Origin: Candidatus Rhodoferax bjergmarkensis
GTDB taxonomy: Bacteria > Pseudomonadota > Gammaproteobacteria > Burkholderiales > Burkholderiaceae_C
Length of the DNA: 64,000 nucleotides
NCBI GenBank assembly: GCA_016708345.1
Contig: JADJFX010000003.1
Location: forward strand, 634,925-698,924
Direction: 5' to 3'
Shown piece by piece: positions 50,821 through 59,262 of this stretch (the first letter of the stretch is position 1; the number at the start of each line of letters is the position of its first letter). Below the pieces are notes generated by a model. The model did not search any database and had not been told where the DNA came from. It was given only the letters and a program-made list of their open reading frames with translations. The translations under genes and the position numbers were made by a program.

Positions 50821-52404
50821 ATGAAGCCGATTTGGATCGTAGATGATGACCAGTCCATCCGCTTCGTGCTGGAAAAAGCGCTGCTGCGGGAAGATTTGCC
50901 CACCCGCAGCTTTACCAACCCGCGCGATGTGCTGAGCGCACTGCAGGCAGCCGATGACGATGGCGGCCCGCAAGTGCTGGTCAGCGACATTCGCATGCCC
51001 GGCGGCTCTGGTCTGGATTTGCTGGAGAAGGTCAAAGCAAAGTACCCTGGCTTGCCCGTCATCATCATGACCGCCTACTCGGACCTTGACAGCGCCGTGT
51101 CCGCCTTTCAGGGCGGCGCTTTCGAATACCTGCCCAAACCGTTTGACCTGCCCAAAGCGGTCGAACTGATTCGCCGTGCGGTTGAAGAAAGCCAGCGCGA
51201 AGAAGTGGCCGAGCAGCAGCAGGCCGAAACCCCCGAAATGCTGGGCCAGGCACCCGCCATGCAGGACGTGTTTCGCGCCATTGGCCGCCTCTCGCAAAGC
51301 AACGTCACCGTCATGATCACCGGCGAGTCCGGCTCGGGCAAGGAACTGGTGGCGCGCGCACTGCACAAGCACTCGCAGCGTGCCAACGGCCCGTTTGTGG
51401 CCATCAACACCGCTGCCATCCCGAAAGACCTGCTGGAGTCCGAACTGTTCGGCCACGAGCGCGGGGCCTTCACCGGCGCACAGACCATGCGCCGGGGTCG
51501 TTTTGAGCAGGCCGATGGCGGCACGCTGTTTCTGGACGAAATCGGCGACATGCCGTTTGACCTGCAAACGCGGCTGTTGCGCGTCTTGAGCGACGGTCAT
51601 TTCTACCGGGTGGGCGGCCACAGCGCGGTCAAAACCAATGTGCGCGTGATTGCCGCCACCCACCAAAACCTGGAGCAGCGCGTCAAGGAAGGCGGCTTCC
51701 GGGAAGATTTGTACCACCGCCTGAACGTCATCCGCCTGCGCCTGCCCGCGCTGCGCGAGCGCAAGGAAGACGTGCCGATGCTGACGCGCCACTTTCTGCA
51801 GCAAAGCGCCAAGCAGCTGGGTGTGGAGCCCAAGCGAATTTCCGACGCGGCCTTGGTGTGGCTGGGCAACTTCGGCTTTCCCGGCAACGTGCGACAACTG
51901 GAAAACATCTGCCACTGGCTGACCGTGATGGCCCCCGCGCAGGTGATTGAACCCAAGGATTTGCCGCCCGAGGTCAGCGTGAGCGCAGATGGGGTGGGAG
52001 CGGGGGAGGGGGCGAAACCGGCACCGCTGGTGGCAGCGCCCCTGGTGCCAAGCGCAGCTCCGGCTGAGCTGGTTGAGCCTGCTGATCCCGTTACAGCGGC
52101 GGTGTCGGTAGTTGCCCTGGATGATGGGGCGGTTGGCGAGCCTGGTTGGGCTGCGACGCAGGTGCCAAAGCCGGTGATCGGCTTGCCGGGCGAGGGCTGG
52201 GAGCACGGCTTGGAGCTCGATGCCATTGCCCTCTTGGCCAGCGGTCGCACCGATGTGTGGGACGAACTCACACGCCGGTTTGAATCACGCCTGATCACAG
52301 CCGCGCTGGGTGCCACCCGGGGTCGGCGTATCGAGGCGGCCCAAAAACTGGGCATTGGCCGCAACACCATCACGCGCAAGATTCATGAGCTGGGTTTGGA
52401 GTGA
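50821..52404 (+). CDS. ntrC: Nitrogen regulator NtrC (GlnG)
   Basis: Sigma-54-dependent activator. Receiver with phospho-acceptor Asp56 in VLVSDIRMPGG; AAA+ domain with the Walker A GESGSGKE, the sigma-54 loop GAFTGA and Walker B FLDEIGDM; C-terminal Fis-type helix-turn-helix (RRIEAAQKLGIGRNTITRKI). At 527 aa it exceeds E. coli NtrC (469) because of a long Ala/Pro/Val-rich linker between AAA+ and DNA-binding domains (about residues 395-455). It should act on the two sites upstream of glnA. The ATG at 50821 gives the family N-terminus MKPIWIVDDD. Confidence 0.95.
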   Translation: MKPIWIVDDDQSIRFVLEKALLREDLPTRSFTNPRDVLSALQAADDDGGPQVLVSDIRMPGGSGLDLLEKVKAKYPGLPVIIMTAYSDLDSAVSAFQGGAFEYLPKPFDLPKAVELIRRAVEESQREEVAEQQQAETPEMLGQAPAMQDVFRAIGRLSQSNVTVMITGESGSGKELVARALHKHSQRANGPFVAINTAAIPKDLLESELFGHERGAFTGAQTMRRGRFEQADGGTLFLDEIGDMPFDLQTRLLRVLSDGHFYRVGGHSAVKTNVRVIAATHQNLEQRVKEGGFREDLYHRLNVIRLRLPALRERKEDVPMLTRHFLQQSAKQLGVEPKRISDAALVWLGNFGFPGNVRQLENICHWLTVMAPAQVIEPKDLPPEVSVSADGVGAGEGAKPAPLVAAPLVPSAAPAELVEPADPVTAAVSVVALDDGAVGEPGWAATQVPKPVIGLPGEGWEHGLELDAIALLASGRTDVWDELTRRFESRLITAALGATRGRRIEAAQKLGIGRNTITRKIHELGLE

Positions 52405-52411
52405 AATTGGC

Positions 52412-52444
52412 TGTTTGCGCACGCAGATATTGCGCAAGCAGCTA
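52412..52444 (-). repeat. Comamonadaceae dispersed repeat, copy 9, left part (split by intron)
   Basis: TTGCGCACGCAGATATTGCG then CAAGCAGCTA, followed at once by the intron start GTGCGCC. The likely right part, AAAAAAGTGCAGCAATTT, resumes at 54041 after the intron. Confidence 0.65.
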
Positions 52445-54040
52445 GTGCGCCAGCGTAAGCCGGTAAATCGTAGTTGATTGAGAAGTTCAATACAGGGAAG
52501 AAATAGCGAATTCACTCTGGCCCCGAGTCATGCGTTGTCCACCGCGAGGTGTACATCGAAGCGTTGACAGGGGAGACCAGCAGGCCAGCCATTGAGCCGC
52601 GAAATTGCGCGAATCCAGGATGCAGACGACGTTAGCTTGTACGGAATGCAACACAGACCATGGCGCTACACGCGAGCCATGGTCTGATCCTGCGCGGTCA
52701 AAGACCCTGAGCATGTTGGGAAGCGATTTACACGGAAGCTGGGAGATCTCACCGGTGCCCGAGGCACCAGAGTCGGGCGGGACAGGCAAGGCCCAAAGCC
52801 AAAACCCTGTCGCCTACGCCGGTGAGAAGTCGGATACGTTCGTAGTACCGAAGAAACAGTCGAACAAAGGGGGTAGCCAAAGCGGTGACCCGGCGGAGAC
52901 AGTGGAGGGAAGGAGCGTAGCCAAGGGAAACGCCAGCGAGAAACCCGCAGCCCGGACACCGCGTCGGGACAAACCTGCGTCGATGGGACTTGAGGGCGTA
53001 CGTATAGCAGCGAAGCGGGACAAGAAGGTGCGATTCACGGCACTGCTACACCACATCACACCCGCATTACTGGCACAGAGCTTCTACGCCCTGCGCCGTG
53101 ACGCGGCACCCGGTGTGGACGAGGTGACGTGGCAAGACTACGAGGAAGGACTGCATGAGCGAGTGCAAACGCTGCACCGGCAAATCCACGTGGGTGGATA
53201 CCGGGCCACACCATCACGGCGCTTACTCATCCCCAAAGCCGATGGACGCCAGCGCGCACTTGGCATCGCCTCACTGGAGGACAAAATCGTGCAACAGGCG
53301 GTCGTGACCGTGCTGAACATGATTTATGAAGAAGACTTCCTTAGGAATTCTCATACGCACGGGGAAAGGCAATCATGGTGCGCTACGCAGACGACAGTGT
53401 GTACGGATTCAAGAGCGAAGAGGCTGCCAGAAGCTTCCTTGCAGCCATGCAAGAGCGCTTGGCAAAGTTTGGCTTGACCCTGAATGCGAAGAAGACGCGG
53501 CTGATCGAATTTGGTCGGTTTGCGGCCATCAACCGCAAACGCCGGGGCCAAGACAAACCGGAAACCTTTGACTTCCTTGGATTCACACACTGCTGTAGCA
53601 CCACCAGACGAGGCAATTACAAAGTGCTACGCCTGACGGTGAAGAAGCGCATGCGCGCAAAGATTGCACAAATCCGGGTGGAACTGATGAAAAGAAGACA
53701 TCGACCCATAGCAGAGGTGGGCAGGTGGCTCAACCGAGTGGTACAGGGCTACCTGAACTACCACGCGGTGCCGGGAAACCTGTATCGGCTGCGCAGCATG
53801 TGCAGCGAGATTGAGCGCGCGTGGCGTCACTCTTTGATGCGCAGAAGCCAGCGACCCAAAATGCCGTGGAGCAGATTCCAGAAAATTGCCAAGCGATTTA
53901 TGCCCAACATCCGCAACGCACATCCTTACCCGCAGGCTCGTTTCTATGCGTCACATACCTGAGGCAGGAGCCATATGCGGTAATTCTGCACGTACGGATC
54001 TGCGCGGGGGGCAGGGGGTAAGCTCTGTTCCTACCGCAAC
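52445..54040 (+). mobile_element. Group II intron, internally deleted
   Basis: Begins GTGCGCCAGCGTAAGC, matching the bacterial group II 5' consensus GTGYG. Domain V is recognisable at 53968-54001 (GAGCCATATGCGG...CGTACGGATCT), followed by a domain VI-like stem and the end CTACCGCAAC near 54040. An intron-encoded protein lies within but is truncated internally. It sits between ntrC and a ferredoxin gene, inside a Comamonadaceae repeat. The exact 3' boundary is uncertain by a few bases. Confidence 0.75.
52605..53962 (+). pseudogene. Group II intron reverse transcriptase/maturase, deleted in the RT core
   Basis: The N-terminal RT region is present (FTALLHHITPALLAQSFYAL, RRDAAPGVDEVTW, LLIPKADGRQRALGI, LEDKIVQQAVVTVLNMIYEE). 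Just after EEDFL the sequence jumps to a stretch unlike the family and then, in another frame, to MVRYADDSVYGF with the catalytic YADD, followed by the maturase domain (FGRFAAINRKRRGQDKPETF, DFLGFTH, LNRVVQGYLNYHAVPG). About 130 residues, including the RT motifs between these points, are missing. No functional protein is expected. Confidence 0.82.
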
Positions 54041-54059
54041 AAAAAAGTGCAGCAATTTA
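54041..54059 (-). repeat. Comamonadaceae dispersed repeat, copy 9, probable right part
   Basis: AAAAAAGTGCAGCAATTTA resembles the CTAAAAATATAGCAAAT end of other reverse-orientation copies. Weak alone; supported by the left part ending exactly at the intron. Confidence 0.4.
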
Positions 54060-54074
54060 CCGCACAGCGCAGGC

Positions 54075-54362
54075 TCACAAGCCCTGCTGCACCACCACAT
54101 CAGTGCAGGGGTAGGCCACGCAGGGCAATACATACCCCAGCGCCAGCTCCTCGGGGCTCAGGCCTGTGAAAGTCTCGTCGTAGCGAACTTTGCCGCTTTG
54201 CAACTGGCCCAGGCAGGTGCGGCAATGGCCACTGCGGCAGGAACTGGGCCAGTTGCTACCACCCATCTCCAGCGACACCAGCAGTGGCTCATTGGACCAG
54301 GCATCGACCTGCAGTTGATCGGGTTCGGTGCGGGCGGTTAGCAGGGTGGGCGTGTCAGACAT
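54075..54362 (-). CDS. 2Fe-2S ferredoxin-like protein
   Basis: 95 aa starting MSDTPTLLTARTEPDQ. The plant-type cluster motif is SCRSGHCRTCLGQL (CxxxxCxxC) with the fourth Cys in LPCVAYPCTD. A small soluble electron carrier; the partner is unknown. The open frame extends upstream of 54362 but the extra residues have no family similarity. Confidence 0.85.
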   Translation of the reverse strand: MSDTPTLLTARTEPDQLQVDAWSNEPLLVSLEMGGSNWPSSCRSGHCRTCLGQLQSGKVRYDETFTGLSPEELALGYVLPCVAYPCTDVVVQQGL

Positions 54363-54936
54363 CAGGTCAAGCGCTTGCGCGGCAGATGGGGTGGACCAGC
54401 ATGGTAGCGGGTAAAGATCATCCCGCAAAAGGTGTGCGGCTTTTCTGGCCGGCGGGCTTTACCACAGTTGCCGGGACTAAAAACCTGCTGCTTGTGCGGT
54501 GCCTATTTTGCAGGCACCGTGCGCCAGCCCAAGCCTGGCGCGGGTTTCGCGGCTTGTGAACACGCTTATCCACAGCACTGCCCACAATGCGCAGGGGTAA
54601 GTTTTTTTTCATTTTGGCGGCAAATTGCCTCGGTATGCCTGCAAGGCCATGTGGGCGCTGTTGGATGGCTGGAAATGGACGAAATGTTTGATTGCAAGAC
54701 TTGAACTGAAGTCCCTGAAGTCCTGAGGCCTGCGTTGGATACAGATTGTCACAAAACAAAGCCGTCTTTCATTTGAAATCATCAATTAGTTCATGCCCAA
54801 TTTTTGATGCGTCGATACATTTAAAGTGCGTTCATGGCATTGCCAAACGATGCCAGAACGCAACTGTCGTTACTTGAAAAAAATATTCAAACTCACGTCA
54901 AATTTTGTTGTGCATTAAAAAAAAAGGATGGTTAGT
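54363..54936. other. Intergenic region without a supported gene
   Basis: About 570 bp. An AT-rich stretch before 54937 probably holds the promoter of the secreted glycosidase. One perfect DnaA-box sequence (TTATCCACA, 54566-54574) is present alone. No other structure recognised. Confidence 0.4.
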
Positions 54937-56908
54937 GTGAAAAATGAATATGTAAAGTGCTTAAAGCTTCGGCTGCTGGCGATTGTGGCTGTGGCCTGTT
55001 TAATACCTTCAGTGGTGATGGCTGCTGGCGCGCCGTACAACACCTACAAGGGCTTGCAAATGTATGGCTACCAGGGGTGGTTTAACGCCCAAGGTGACGG
55101 TGCTGACAAGGCTTGGACCCATTACAGCAATGGCGGCAGGTTTGAGCCCGGGTATGTTCACATCGACTACTGGCCCGATGTCAGCGAATACACCAAAAAA
55201 TACACCACGCCGTTTAAGTTTTCGGACGGGAGCAGTGCCAGCGTATTCAGTTCGTATGATAAATCAACGGTCGATACGCATTTCAGGTGGATGAAAGAGT
55301 ATGGGCAAGATGGTGCGTTCATGCAGCGTTTTACACACAGCATCCGCGACACAAAGGTCAAAGGGCACTACATGAAGGTGTTTGACAACGCCGTCAAAGC
55401 AGCGACCAAATACGGCAGGGCGATCAGTATTCGCTACGATATTTCTTCAGGTGGTCGCGATGACTATAAGGATTTGCTGGCGGACCTGGATGAACTCAAC
55501 ACCAAATACAATTTTTTCAGTCGCTCCGGTGCCCCGACCTTTTTGCACCATAACGGCAAACCCCTGATCGCCATTGGTGGTGTCGGCTGGGAGGAAGATG
55601 GCGGCGACATCGGTGACAAAGGTTACCTGCGCGAGGCCAAGTTCATCATTTGACGGCCTGACGAGTCGCGGCTACAGCGTCTTGGTTCGTGTTCCCGCAG
55701 CATGGCGGATCGGTGGTGGGCAACTGGTCACCAGCACTGCCGCGAAGGATGAGTTTTACAAACAAATCTTGCGGACCGACATCATCATGCCGTGGCATGT
55801 TGGCGCGTACCGCGAAGACTCTTATCTGAACACCTGGCCTGAGCGCATCCGAGAAGACATCAACTGGGCCAAGGCGCGCGGCAAGGACTATGTGCCGGTT
55901 GTCTACCCAGGCTTTTCTCGCTACAACCTCGAAAATCGCGTGGATGATGGATCGTATCGCCCACGAAACAAGGGCTCTTTTTACTGGATGCAGGCATCCC
56001 GTGCCCTGAACGTTGGGGCGCAGATACTGTTCCTCGCGCAGTTTGATGAAATGGATGAAGGAACCCAGTTTTTCAAGGTTTCGCAAAAGGTGCCCGTTGG
56101 TGCCAGCCCATTTCGAATTTATGACAACGTCAACAACGACCACTATTTGTGGCTGGCCGGCGAGTCCGGAAAGATGCTGCGGGGCGAGAAGGCGTACACC
56201 ACAACGTTACCGACGCGATCAGGCGGATCCGTTGCCAGCTGCTTCATCAACACGCCTTCAGGAAACGTCACCAAGAAAGTGGGCGAAAGTCTTTACGTGA
56301 ATGTCAGTGGGTCGGATTCGGACGGTGTCGAACTCTCAAGTGACAGCGCCGCTCCCTACGAATGGAATGTGCCGTTTGCGCAGACAGGCACGTTTGTGTT
56401 GACTGCAAAGGTCAAAGATCTGTTGGGAAGTTATACCGATTCAAGCAACTCGATAACAGTCAATGTGGTGTCCCCCGCCACGACGCTGCTCAACGAAGGC
56501 TTTGAAAATGGATTTGGTAACTGGACCAATGAAATGTGGCAAACGTCCACAGCCAATAAGCACAGCGGCAACTACGCGGCCGTGGCCAACGACACCTCCA
56601 ACAACATCTACGGAAAAGACCTCAACACCGGGTCATATAACAAGATGACGGTGTCGTTCTGGTATCGCGATGAAGGTATCGATGCTGATGACGGCGTGTA
56701 TCTCATGTTTTACGACGGTGCAACGTGGGTCAATGTGGTAGACCTCAATGTCACTACCGAAAACACATGGGTATCCAAGACACTGACATTCACCAAATCA
56801 GCCAATCCGCAGTATTTCAAGAGTAACTTCAAGATACGGTTCCGGGGGAACTCGATTGACTCTGGCGAAAAGCTGTGGCTCGATGACGTAAAGGTAACTG
56901 TGGAGTAG
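54937..56908 (+). pseudogene. Secreted GH71/GH99-like glycosidase with C-terminal binding modules, frameshifted
   Basis: A signal peptide (LRLLAIVAVACLIPSVVMAA) is followed by a catalytic-type domain typical of GH71/GH99-like endo-mannanase/glucanase relatives: YNTYKGLQMYGYQGWFNAQG, WPDVSEYT, DGAFMQRFTHSI, then IIMPWHVGAYRED, VVYPGFSRYNL and LFLAQFDEMDEGTQFFKV. An Ig-like domain and a jelly-roll carbohydrate-binding-like domain form the C-terminus (LLNEGFENGFGNWTNE...). The frame breaks at 55649-55651: with one T fewer the protein reads KFIIDGLTSRGYSVLV. The GTG at 54937 has AGGA eight bases upstream; an ATG at 54928 is in frame. Decay or sequence error both possible. Confidence 0.78.
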
Positions 56909-57249
56909 TGATGCCTGCCCAGCCGAGAAGTCTAGTGCAGTAGTGCACTGCAGCTGGAATATGAAAGTGCGGTGTTAGGGGCACGCGGTGCCCTGTTCTA
57001 GCGGTTCTGTGCACGTGACCTCTCATTGCATTTTCATTTCATTCCGGCATCTTGCTTCGCCTTGCCCCCCAGAGCATCTGAACATGCTCTGGGACAAGCA
57101 TGGAAATTTTGAATTTGCTATAAAGTTAATAGCTGCTCCCGCAATTTCTACAAGCGCCACAGGTCAAATCGCTTCCAGTCTGTAGGCAGGGTGTTATGGT
57201 GCTGAGGGTTTGTACCAACGCTGGCGTTCCCGAGCGACAAAAGACGTCC
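56909..57249. other. Intergenic region with hairpin and repeat
   Basis: A 10-bp inverted repeat lies at 57068-57093 (CCCAGAGCAT...ATGCTCTGGG) without a T run, and a Comamonadaceae repeat at 57117-57170. No gene supported. Confidence 0.45.
57117..57170 (+). repeat. Comamonadaceae dispersed repeat, copy 10
   Basis: GCTATAAAGTTAATAGCTGC followed by TCCCGCAATTTCTACAAGCG and CCACAGGTCAAAT. Complete arms. Confidence 0.82.
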
Positions 57250-57357
57250 ATGGCAAAAAATCACGTCTGCGAAACACACGCCACCCAGTTGCTCAAGGCA
57301 AACAAGTTGGCTGAAACCATAAACCGCGTATTTTTCGGTCATGGCGGCGTTGCAAAT
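57250..57357 (+). pseudogene. ybaK: Remnant of a YbaK-type Cys-tRNA(Pro) deacylase gene
   Basis: ATG at 57250 begins MAKNHVCETHATQLLKANKL, close to the N-terminus of YbaK/EbsC trans-editing proteins, and about ten codons later FGHGGVAN recalls the conserved HGG element. Similarity is lost after that and no full domain follows. A short relic next to the toxin-antitoxin genes. Confidence 0.55.
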
Positions 57358-57633
57358 CCGCGCGATACCTACGGGTATCGCTGCGGTTTGCGCCTAGCCA
57401 TATCCAAAAATCCATCGGTTTTAAATGTGCCGTCAAGCATGCAACACTACACTAGAACATGGCGGTGCCCAGCACAGCCCGCAGGTGCTGGGGTTTTACC
57501 TGTTTTCAGTCGTCAACGCGCAGTGTCAGCGCAAGGACTGGAACCATAGCTTGAGCCTGTCACTTTGCGCGCCAAGTCGTCCCGGTTCTACTTCAATTCC
57601 AACCAAGGGCATTGGATCTTGATTTGTCAATTT
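57358..57633. other. Intergenic region upstream of the toxin-antitoxin pair
   Basis: No gene recognised; degraded sequence following the ybaK remnant. Confidence 0.4.
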
Positions 57634-57651
57634 CCTTACTTTATAGTAAGG
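57634..57651 (+). promoter_or_regulatory. Probable VapB operator
   Basis: CCTTACTTTATAGTAAGG, a perfect 7-bp inverted repeat with a 4-bp centre, 15 bp upstream of the antitoxin ATG. Antitoxins of this type autoregulate through such palindromes. Confidence 0.6.
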
Positions 57652-57666
57652 CAAAAGGGGTCAAAC

Positions 57667-57909
57667 ATGTCAGCAGCCACTATCTCATCCAAAGGACAGA
57701 TCACCATTCCAGCCGAGGTTCGCAACGCGCTCAAGGTGGATGCAGGGGATCGTGTTGAGTTCGTCTTCATTGCCCCCGGTCGCTATGAGTTTGTTGCTGC
57801 CACCGGCGATGTGACTGCGCTCAAGGGGATGTTTGGCCCGGCCAAAAAAACGGTTTCCATTGAGGCCATGAACGCGGCCATTGCCCAGCGTGGGGCGGCG
57901 GCGCGATGA
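57667..57909 (+). CDS. vapB: AbrB/VapB-type antitoxin
   Basis: 80 aa. The SpoVT/AbrB-type swapped-hairpin domain is clear (TISSKGQITIPAEVRNALKV, GDRVEFVF). The C-terminal tail (KTVSIEAMNAAIAQRGA) would wrap the toxin. I chose the ATG at 57667; the frame upstream contains the operator. Overlaps the toxin by 4 bp (ATGA). Confidence 0.87.
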   Translation: MSAATISSKGQITIPAEVRNALKVDAGDRVEFVFIAPGRYEFVAATGDVTALKGMFGPAKKTVSIEAMNAAIAQRGAAAR

Positions 57910-58301
57910 TCGGTCTGGATACGAATGTCTTGGTGCGCTACATCATGCAGGATGATCCCAAGCAGTCGGCCAAGGCCAGCAAGCTGATCGAGTCGTTGGA
58001 CGGCAATAACCAAGGCTACATCACCATGGTGTCGGTCGTGGAGTTGTATTGGGTGCTGACATCGAGCTACGAGCTCAGCGGGCAACAGGTGGGGCAGGCG
58101 TTGGAGGCCATTCTTCGCACCAAGCAATTTCTGGTGGAGCGCGCGGATCAGGTGATGCGTGCCCTGCGGGTGTTTGGCGAAGGCAGGGCGGATTTTGCTG
58201 ACTGCCTGATAGAGCGTTCTGCCGCTGGCGCTGGATGCAATCAGACCATGACTTTTGATGTCGGTGCTTCCAAGTTCGCCGGGATGACGCTCATTGGCTG
58301 A
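57906..58301 (+). CDS. vapC: PIN-domain toxin (VapC-type)
   Basis: 131 aa. The acidic metal-binding residues of the PIN fold are visible in IGLDTNVLVRYIM, SVVELYWVL, and ADFADCLIERSA with FD later. VapC toxins are Mg-dependent RNases that cut tRNA or rRNA. Translationally coupled to the antitoxin. Confidence 0.88.
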   Translation: MIGLDTNVLVRYIMQDDPKQSAKASKLIESLDGNNQGYITMVSVVELYWVLTSSYELSGQQVGQALEAILRTKQFLVERADQVMRALRVFGEGRADFADCLIERSAAGAGCNQTMTFDVGASKFAGMTLIG

Positions 58302-58518
58302 ACGTGCGCTGAGGGGGGAACAGGCCCATGTTTTTCTCGAAACCGTTGGATTCTCAGGGTTCAAGACGGTCATTTCATACTGTCAATTACGCGCCACCGA
58401 GTTGGCGCTTCAGTCGAAGTTGCGCCATCAAATAGAGGCAAATCGCCACGCGCTGTACCACGACAGGTGCCCGATCAAGGCCATGGAAAAGCTGTTTGTG
58501 GATGCACTGGCAAAATAG
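58294..58518 (+). CDS. Hypothetical 74-aa frame after the toxin gene
   Basis: Overlaps the toxin stop by 8 bp and begins MAERALRGEQAHVFLE. The sequence has no motif I recognise and could be chance or a remnant. Kept at low confidence because the gap to plsY is otherwise empty. Confidence 0.2.
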   Translation: MAERALRGEQAHVFLETVGFSGFKTVISYCQLRATELALQSKLRHQIEANRHALYHDRCPIKAMEKLFVDALAK

Positions 58519-58563
58519 ACGGTTTGCGCCCGCAAGCTGCGGGTGTGTCAGCAGGAGACTTTT

Positions 58564-59259
58564 TTGAATTCATTGCAATCTTTCTTCCCTTTGGCGGCGG
58601 CGCTGCTGGGTTACCTGATCGGGTCTTTGTCTTTCGCGGTGATTGTCAGCCGTGCCATGGGTCTGAATGATCCGCGCACTTACGGCAGCAAAAACCCGGG
58701 TGCTACCAACGTGCTGCGCTCGGGCAGCAAGGCAGCGGCCATCGTGACACTTTTGCTGGATGCTGCCAAGGGTTGGCTGCCGGTGATGCTGGTCAAGTGG
58801 TACGGCAAGCCCTATGGCCTGGAAGAGGGCACCATGGGCATGGTCGGGCTGGCCGCCTTTTTAGGGCATTTGTACCCGGTGTTTTTCAAGTTTGTCGGCG
58901 GCAAAGGTGTTGCCACTGCCTTGGGTGTGCTGGTGGGGTTTAGCTGGATTTTGGGGCTGGCCACTGGGGCCACGTGGCTCATCATTGCCTATTTTTTCCG
59001 CTACTCGTCGCTGGCGTCGCTGGTTGCCACCGTGTTTGCTCCGGTGTATTACATTTTTGGCGATGGCACGGCTTGGTTCATGAACAAGGGCATTTTGCTG
59101 TCGGTGGGCGTCATGTCCTTGTTCTTGGTCTATCGCCATGCGGAAAACATCAGCCGTCTGATCAATGGCACGGAGTCACGCCTGGGCAAGAAAAACAAAG
59201 TGGAACCCATCAAGGCAGAGCACCACCACAACCATCATCACCACCAACAACACAAGTAG
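58564..59259 (+). CDS. plsY: Glycerol-3-phosphate acyltransferase PlsY
   Basis: Membrane enzyme that acylates glycerol-3-phosphate with acyl-phosphate from PlsX. 231 aa with about five helices and the conserved loops GSKNPGATNVLRSG, HLYPVFFKFVGGKGVATALG and YRHAENISRLINGTESRLG. The TTG at 58564, eight bases after AGGAG, is the best start; a GTG at 58543 would place the ribosome site inside the gene. The tail is unusually His-rich (AEHHHNHHHHQQHK). Confidence 0.93.
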   Translation: MNSLQSFFPLAAALLGYLIGSLSFAVIVSRAMGLNDPRTYGSKNPGATNVLRSGSKAAAIVTLLLDAAKGWLPVMLVKWYGKPYGLEEGTMGMVGLAAFLGHLYPVFFKFVGGKGVATALGVLVGFSWILGLATGATWLIIAYFFRYSSLASLVATVFAPVYYIFGDGTAWFMNKGILLSVGVMSLFLVYRHAENISRLINGTESRLGKKNKVEPIKAEHHHNHHHHQQHK

Positions 59260-59262
59260 TGT

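Noticed and set aside
50791..52206. 471-codon open frame opposite ntrC on the minus strand
   Set aside because: Lies entirely over the clearly identified ntrC gene; composition is His/Gln/Arg-rich as expected for antisense frames.
54566..54574. Single perfect DnaA box TTATCCACA
   Set aside because: One box without a cluster, AT-rich unwinding element or dnaA/parAB neighbours does not support an origin.
54432..54704. 90-codon plus-strand frame with several Cys
   Set aside because: The Cys spacing does not form a recognisable zinc or iron-sulfur motif and the base use is not coding-like.
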